DNA of 64,000 nt. It comes from Dromaius novaehollandiae (taxonomy: Eukaryota > Chordata > Aves > Casuariiformes > Dromaiidae). Of the stretch, positions 57,796-64,000 are shown piece by piece. The stretch is from contig NC_088111.1 in NCBI RefSeq assembly GCF_036370855.1, positions 21,673,501 to 21,737,500 of the forward strand, read 5' to 3'. Made by a program: the position numbers and the translations under genes. Position 1 is the stretch's first letter. Every line of letters begins with the position of its first letter. A model generated the notes under the pieces. It did not search any database and was not told where the DNA came from. It saw only the letters and a list, made by a program, of their open reading frames with translations.

Positions 57796-58150
57796 GATTC
57801 TGCTGAGACAGTGAGAGTGGGTGAGGTGGCTGGAAAAGACGTTTCAGCACTTCTGGGGCACTACTATACAGCGCACACGCACGAGAGGACAAGAATTGGT
57901 GTGCATGCACATCTGCAACCGTGCTTGTACTTTACCATTGTGCAGGTGCACGTCCCACGACAGAAAAAGGGTGAAACTCTGGGACACTGCCTACCATTAT
58001 ACGCATGCACGCGAGTACATGCTGGAAGGGAGAGACTGAACGGGCATCTCAGCATCACATGTGCCGAAGCTTTATTGCGCCACACTCCCCTGCGCTTTCC
58101 AAGAGCCAATGAGAGCCAAGCGGCGGGTGTTGCTAGGATGAGTAGGGAGA
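57796..58150 (-). promoter_or_regulatory. DAD1 promoter region
   Basis: GC- and CpG-richer than its surroundings. Contains NRF1-like tacgcatgcacgcg (about 58000-58013) and a ccaat box in agccaatgagagc (about 58101). Typical of a housekeeping promoter; the start site cannot be fixed from sequence. Confidence 0.5.
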
Positions 58151-61100
58151 CTCTCTCAGTCCTACAACACAGGTGTGTTGCAATAGTGCGAACACCAGTG
58201 TCGCGACACAAAGGCACCAACATAACTGCAATGTGTTCACTGAAGTGTGCCTATTCTCTCCCACCCCTAAACTGCACCTGTGAGAAGCTGCTGACCACCA
58301 GCAGGCACACCTGACTTCCCAGCAGCAGGCAGACCAAAAATCCAGTCATAAATCCCGTGTGCCGTGGGTTGTCAGTGGTACAGCAACAGTCATCAGCACT
58401 CCTCATCTGGTTGGACAGGGGTGTCTTGCTGCCCCTTAGGGGCAGTTAGTGCTTTACAAGAGGCTTTTGGGACACTGATGCCTGTGTTTGAGGGCACGTT
58501 ATTCAGTGGAACATGGGGAGAAGTTGGGCCCGTTCTCCCCATGGAGGGGGCCGTCTGGGTCTGGGTGTTCCAGGACAGTGCTGACTTTGGGAGGGGAATG
58601 TTGCAATCCCAGTGCTGCTCCTGTGTGTACAGGGCCCCTTAATGACTGTTGGCAAGTTTTTGGGGTGCCTCATGCGGACAGAGGCAACTGTAGCAGGCTG
58701 AAAAGGCCCAGTATGGGGGTCTGGAGATGGGGAGGAGGAAAGGCTTTTGCCAGTCTCACAGCTCTGGAGTGTGACTGATGGCCTGATGACACTTCGGGGT
58801 GCATGTGTGCTATCTGGGGGAGGCAGGGTCTGGGCAGTAGCAAAGCTACAGCAAACATCCTCCTGGCCTCCCACCAGCATATGCTCCTTCAAACCCAGCT
58901 ACAGTGTCCCTTCCTATAGACAGGGTCAGGCAAGGTGTGTGAGGCTGACTTGTCCCAAAATGGCCTATTTAGAGAACAGCATCATAGATGTGAACAGAAT
59001 ATCTCGCTGGGAGATGCTCTGACCTCAGGTGACCCAAGTTGAGTGGAAAGAGAGAGACTCTGTGTATGTGTGTATGTGTGCATGCATGTATTTGACAACT
59101 GTTTGGTGGAAAGGCTGTCCAAATTCCTACAGGTGAATAGTGGAAGCCTGGCCCTTGTGGCCCCCTGCTCAGAGCTGGGGAAAGACAAACCAACGATTTC
59201 CTTAGTTTTGATTAAAAATTATTTTTATTTTATTTATTTTTTATTATACCCCTGGAAAGGCCAAAGGAGCTGTAACAAGGATGAAAAGCAAAATATCTCT
59301 GCTTCTTTCAGTCTGGGGGGGGGGGGGGGGAAAGAAAAAAAAGACTTTTCAAGAGATCTCGTACCTTGCTTCTGTTTAAATCATTCCAGCTTTCTTGTCA
59401 TTCTCAAACCCGGAATGCACTTGATGTGGATAGCTGATACTCCCTAACAGGTTCCTGAAATGATAGTAGCGTGGGGACAGTCTCTTATCCCCTCACTTCT
59501 GCAGAAGTGGTATTTGTGTCTCACTCAACCAACATCAAGGCATCAATCCTGCAGCATGACCCTTCGGAGACCTGCTCCCTTCCAGCTCCCATACTTGCCC
59601 CCTGTGGATGTCTTATCTAGGGGCTTGTATGTCCATGGCATGCAGATATAAATTCCTCCAAAACCCATTTTTTTTTAATGTGGTGGAGAATGCAGCCCTC
59701 TGTGGGGTAGACAGGGGAAGTGGGTACACATTCCCCTCTTTTGTTTCAAGATATGCAGAGTGTTTCCCCATTGCAGGCTGTGCTTGTAAGTGTTAGGGCT
59801 GAGCTGGGGTGTTTACAGGTGCCCCATTCTCTGATCATGCCCCCAGTACTTCTTGAAGAGCTCTGGGGAAAGTGATTTGTATCATACCCTGGTTTTGTCT
59901 CGAACTCTCCTCTCCTATACTGCCTGGGCAACTCTCGATAGCTGAGCCATGGGGCCTCTGGGTGGTGAACTCCACATCTCTGAGCTCAGATTCTGTTGCT
60001 AGGAAGTGGTGATTGACGGAATGGTTTTGCTAGGACAAAGTCTGTGGGGTCGCCTGGCTTCCTTCTACAGCCTCCAGTACCCTCACTGGTGAGAATTCAT
60101 CAGTCCTGGAGGGGAGTGTGACATGAGCATGCAAGTTCTCCCAGCAATTTTCTGCACACATCTTCATGAGAGACTCTCAGTGGGAGCCATGGAGTCCAAA
60201 TTCCCAGTACGTTCAGTGGAGATCTAGTCACTGCAATCACTGGAGTCCAGAGAACTGTTCATGTGGCCAGACATTGTCTGATTTAGGGAGGACTGATCGC
60301 TCTCAACAGTAGTGACTGTGTTTGCTAGATCTCCAGTGACCAGGAGGGTAGCTAAAGCACCCAATGCACATGGCATTTTGCATGCCTAGAGTGCCACTGC
60401 AGTCTTGAAAAATAGGTCTTTGGTGATATTTTAGGGTAAAGAAGATACGTGCATGGGTCTGGCAGATATGACACTGGCTCTAGAGGGAACGTGCACTTCT
60501 GGAGTGGTAGCTGTAAGCCAAATGAGATAGCCATAGGCATTTAAATGTCACCAGATTACTTTCTTGAGGTGCCGGTATTGCTCCCAGCTTAGAGATTGAA
60601 CAGTTCAGTTGGTAACAAGAGCATATTGTTTGTTCTCTCTGAACTTTTTTTGCTCTGCAAAAGAATACTGACTTTAAGAAAGCAAGGTTGAAACTAGCTG
60701 ATGTATTCCGGAGAAAATAGATGTAGAGTTAGGGGAGACCAGATGATCTCACAGCAAGAGCTGGCCACACTTTAGAGTCTGAGGAAACAATGAAGAATCT
60801 CTTGAAGAAACTCTGGAAACAGTAGCAATGAGGATGATAATTCATTACTATTACTCTAATTTTTAAAGATAAGGCAAATAAGTGAATCAATCTTTTTTAT
60901 TATTCCCATCAGATATCCTTATTTTGCTCATTCTGCCTGTTTTGAAGCCACATCCTTCCCCAGCACCATGATACAGTGTCCCATTGTTTTTTCCTCTGCC
61001 TCATCTCTAATCCTTTGCTGCCAGCTAAAGGCCAAAGCGATTGAAATGCATTTCCCTGGTACTACATGTATTATCTGCTGTTTCCTCTTGCTTTTCTTTA

Positions 61101-61990
61101 TTTTCCACTGCAGTTAAAGGGCCAGATTTTCACTTATGTAAATAGACTTCTTTCAGACAGTGACTTAGTAGTAGCCTTAGGACCAGGGTCAAAAATGATT
61201 CAGCTCAGAAGTTATTGCTACAGTAGTAATTATATATTCCCAGTCAGTGACACTCAAAGGTCCATACTCTTAAAATATTAGTGTACTTCTGGGCATGGTT
61301 TTAGGCCAGGAAAACTTCCAAGCCCAAGTCAGGATTTAGCATGTGCCAGGATCCACTTTCAACAGGCAATTTGGGTGGTCATCTCTGTTTTGGGAAGCAA
61401 CAGAATTTGGTAGAATGGACGCTGCCAGACTGTGTCAGTCAGCCTCTGGATGAGAAAATGGGCTGTGGGGCATTGAATTTACTTCAAACAAACAAACAAG
61501 CAAAAAACACTGAAGAGATTTGGCATGTTTTAGCACCTGGGGTTGAAATGATCTCATTTAATTTTAGGGAAGCAATTCATGTTCCTAAGTATAGGAGCCT
61601 AGCCTCTTTCAAGTTTGTCTTTCCCAACTGGCCTCCAGCTGCTGGTTTGGAAAGTGTCTGGAGGTCTTATGCCATACCTATAAGCCCCTACACATGCTTG
61701 AGACACCTTTGTGTGTCTAAATTGGTACTAGACCCTTATGTGTATGCATCTGAATGGTTCCCTGAGTTTTTTGCCTGAGCTCACTGCTTTTAATGAGAAG
61801 AAATATGCATCTTCAGTGCACTAGTCATCTTTCCAGACATGGTCCAGGCAGATATCTACATTCTGATATGTAGTATGTAGCTGATACTGGTGCTGTTCAG
61901 GAAACCTGGCAGTTCTTTATGAAAAGCATCCCCCACATGCAAGACTAGTTCATCCTGACACTCAGGAAAACAAGGAGACTTATCAGGATA
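58151..61990. other. Upstream of DAD1, no gene recognised
   Basis: Several frames of 60-145 codons occur on both strands, but none shows a known domain, convincing splice sites or conserved pattern. Low-complexity items: a tgtg/catg run at 59061-59090, a ttttattt run at 59221-59246 and a G-tract at 59316-59330. Confidence 0.45.
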
Positions 61991-61999
61991 CTGGCAAGG

Positions 62000-62615
62000 A
62001 GTTCATGGCAGAGTTCCATTGCAAAAAGGCAATATACAGCTGGTGGAAGCAGGAACAGTCTACAAAAAAAGATTTAGAAACATTGTTTGGGCATGGAGGG
62101 ATGGTGTTAGGAAAGCCAAAGCTCAGCGCAAGGTGAGATTTGCAAGGGTTGTTAGGAGCATTAAGAGGAGCTTCTACCACAACATTCGTAGTAAAAGAGT
62201 AAACATGGAAAATGTGGGACCACTGCTGAATGGAGTGGGTGGGACACTGGGCGCAGAGAAGACTCAGGTACTCAATGCTTTGTTTGTCTCTGTCTTCATG
62301 AACAAAGTCTCCCAGGCCTCTGCAAAAGAGTTCAAGGAGGACAAGAACTATCAGCACTGGATAAGGATCAAGTTAGGGATTGCTTCAGAGAACTTGACCC
62401 ATACAAGTCCATGGGACCCAACAGGCTGCATCTAAGGATGCTGACAGAACTGATGGGCATTCTTGCAAGGCTACTCTCATTTATCTCTGAAAGGCTGTGG
62501 AAATCTGGGGGATCCCTGATGACTGGAGAAAGGCAAATGTTGCGCCCAGCTTTAAAAAAAGCCCCAGAAGTCAACCTGGGGAACTAGAGGACATACCATC
62601 TCACTTTGGTTACTG
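62000..62615 (+). mobile_element. CR1 LINE ORF2 fragment, sense
   Basis: Plus-strand frames give RSIKRSFYHNIRSKR, ENVGPLLNGVG, VLNALFVSVF, then WRKANV-like and AP-F-KKAPEVNLGN text, the CR1 stretch just before the reverse-transcriptase core. Frameshifted and inactive. The only CR1 here on the plus strand. Confidence 0.75.
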
Positions 62616-64000
62616 GGCTCTTCCATAGGTAGATGAATCCCATCCCTCTTACCAGCAGCCTAGTCTGGAAGATCTTATCCCCTGAGATTCATGGTCTATG
62701 TCTTGTTTTCTGGGACAGCAAGGAGGCCTTCACCTGCTGCTCATTTTGCTAGGAACACTAGCTGTAGCATCCGTGCTGAAGTCATACATGTAGGATGTGA
62801 TTCATGGCCCACAAGCCGAAGTATTCACACTCCTTGAAGCTGGAATGCTTCAGACAGTTTTGCTGCATTCATGTTGCAAAGCCTTTTACCCTGCTCTGTC
62901 CCAGAGGGCCCAAAGATATTCTCCTGCCCCAAGTTAAAATTACCTGAAAACATGCAAGGCTTGTATTGCAGTCCGTTAGAGTGAGACTTTTGTACAATAA
63001 TGACAGCAGTCTGTGCTGCAGCCTTTATAATATGTGAACAGGAGTGTCTGAATTTGCAAGACTTGCTGAGATAGTGATGAATAACTGGAGGGAAACAAAT
63101 AGTGCAGTCTTGTCCCTATTGCCTATGGTGATGGTCCCTGGAACAAGCAACCCCAAGAGTCCTGCCACAACACAGAATGAGCTTTGACTCACTGTGGACA
63201 ATCAGAATTTAGAATCCAGGAATGAAGTAAAAAAATAATTTATGTCACCATGTAGTTGCACCCACTATATCTTAGAGGAACTCTGCAATGCAACAAATAA
63301 AGGTCAGCCTCAGTGCAGCTGAATAATATCAGTCCCACAAATCCAGTAGTGTAGTAGAGAACGGAGTGCCCAACTCCAGTGTAGTGGTAACAGATTGTTT
63401 CAAAGATGTGGAATGAGTTGCCTTCTGGAGGTGGCACTCTCTCACCAATACTGTAGCTGGAGCCAGCATAACTATTTTAGACATATATCATCTTTGTAAT
63501 ACTATAGATGAAAAAGATAGGTCTCTTGCCAATTCTTATGATCTAGTTGTGACTATTAAAAGAGTCAGAATGGAATGAATGGTGTTTAGCACCTGGAATT
63601 CAAAGACTGAAAATCATTACACCTGTCTCTATGTTGTCTATTGCAGGCTTACAAAATTCACTTCAGATTCCCAAAAGTGTCTGGTGCCATTTGAGGTGCT
63701 ATAGGGTACCTAGACATTCTCATCAGTAAATGTGATATAGGACCTATGAGAAATCCACACTCTTCTGGATAGACGGTTGGATACCAGGTGGGGTACTCCA
63801 GGGCATCTCAAACTATGATGTCCAAACCTGTATTCTGGTTTTATCATGGGGCAAACTTGAATTTTCTCTCCAAAAGAGTGAATAAACTCTGATTCAGTGA
63901 TGGTGATCATGTGTGAGTGTGCTCAGTGAGTGGCAGGGAGCAGAACTTTGGAAGCAGAGGGACAGTGGCAAGGGGTCATTTGTTGGTCTGGTTTTTTTTC
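62616..64000. other. Right edge, nothing recognised
   Basis: Chance frames only on both strands. Confidence 0.45.

Noticed and set aside
57655-58314. 219-codon plus-strand frame over DAD1 exon 1 and promoter
   Set aside because: Antisense shadow of DAD1 and GC-rich promoter DNA; no domain.
61341-61778. 145-codon plus-strand frame
   Set aside because: No known domain or splice signals; treated as chance.

Overview
The window is vertebrate germline DNA: the 3' part of a T-cell receptor alpha/delta (TRA/TRD) locus followed by DAD1 on the opposite strand, the order known from other tetrapods. Several CR1 LINE fragments of the avian type, mostly antisense, point to a bird. I cannot name the species. 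All calls come from reading the sequence; nothing was searched.

Layout. 1-1.6 kb: two decayed V segments, the second with immunoglobulin-VH-like framework. 3.3 and 9.0 kb: two D-delta segments, each with textbook 12- and 23-bp recombination signals (RSS). 9.4-12.0 kb: four J-delta segments, one probably defective. 14.57-18.43 kb: C-delta (Ig domain, hinge, membrane exon, 3'UTR exon), with a 1.2-kb CR1 in its first intron. 20.3-21.5 kb: remains of a second C-delta, clearest as a membrane exon at 21352-21457. 26.6-46.0 kb: about 30 J-alpha segments, all forward, of which only about nine keep a usable [F/W]GxG core. 47.3-51 kb: C-alpha in four exons. About 52.73-52.96 kb: a dense TCF/Runx/Ets/CRE-like cluster, the best candidate for the TCR-alpha enhancer. 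55.3-57.8 kb, minus strand: DAD1, with a 60-bp-period minisatellite in its first intron and an apparent 1-base deletion in exon 1. 57.8-64 kb: DAD1 promoter side, then sequence in which I recognise only a CR1 fragment.

How it works. In developing T cells RAG joins V to D to J-delta and splices to C-delta for the delta chain, or deletes the whole delta block by V-to-J-alpha joining and splices to C-alpha. D segments carry 12-RSS on the left and 23-RSS on the right; J segments carry 12-RSS, so the 12/23 rule fits V-D-J order. J segments end one base into a codon, matching the phase of the first C exons.

Most notable: the relic of a tandem second C-delta, the VH-like V pseudogene beside the D segments, the heavy decay of the J-alpha array, and two candidate lymphoid control elements.
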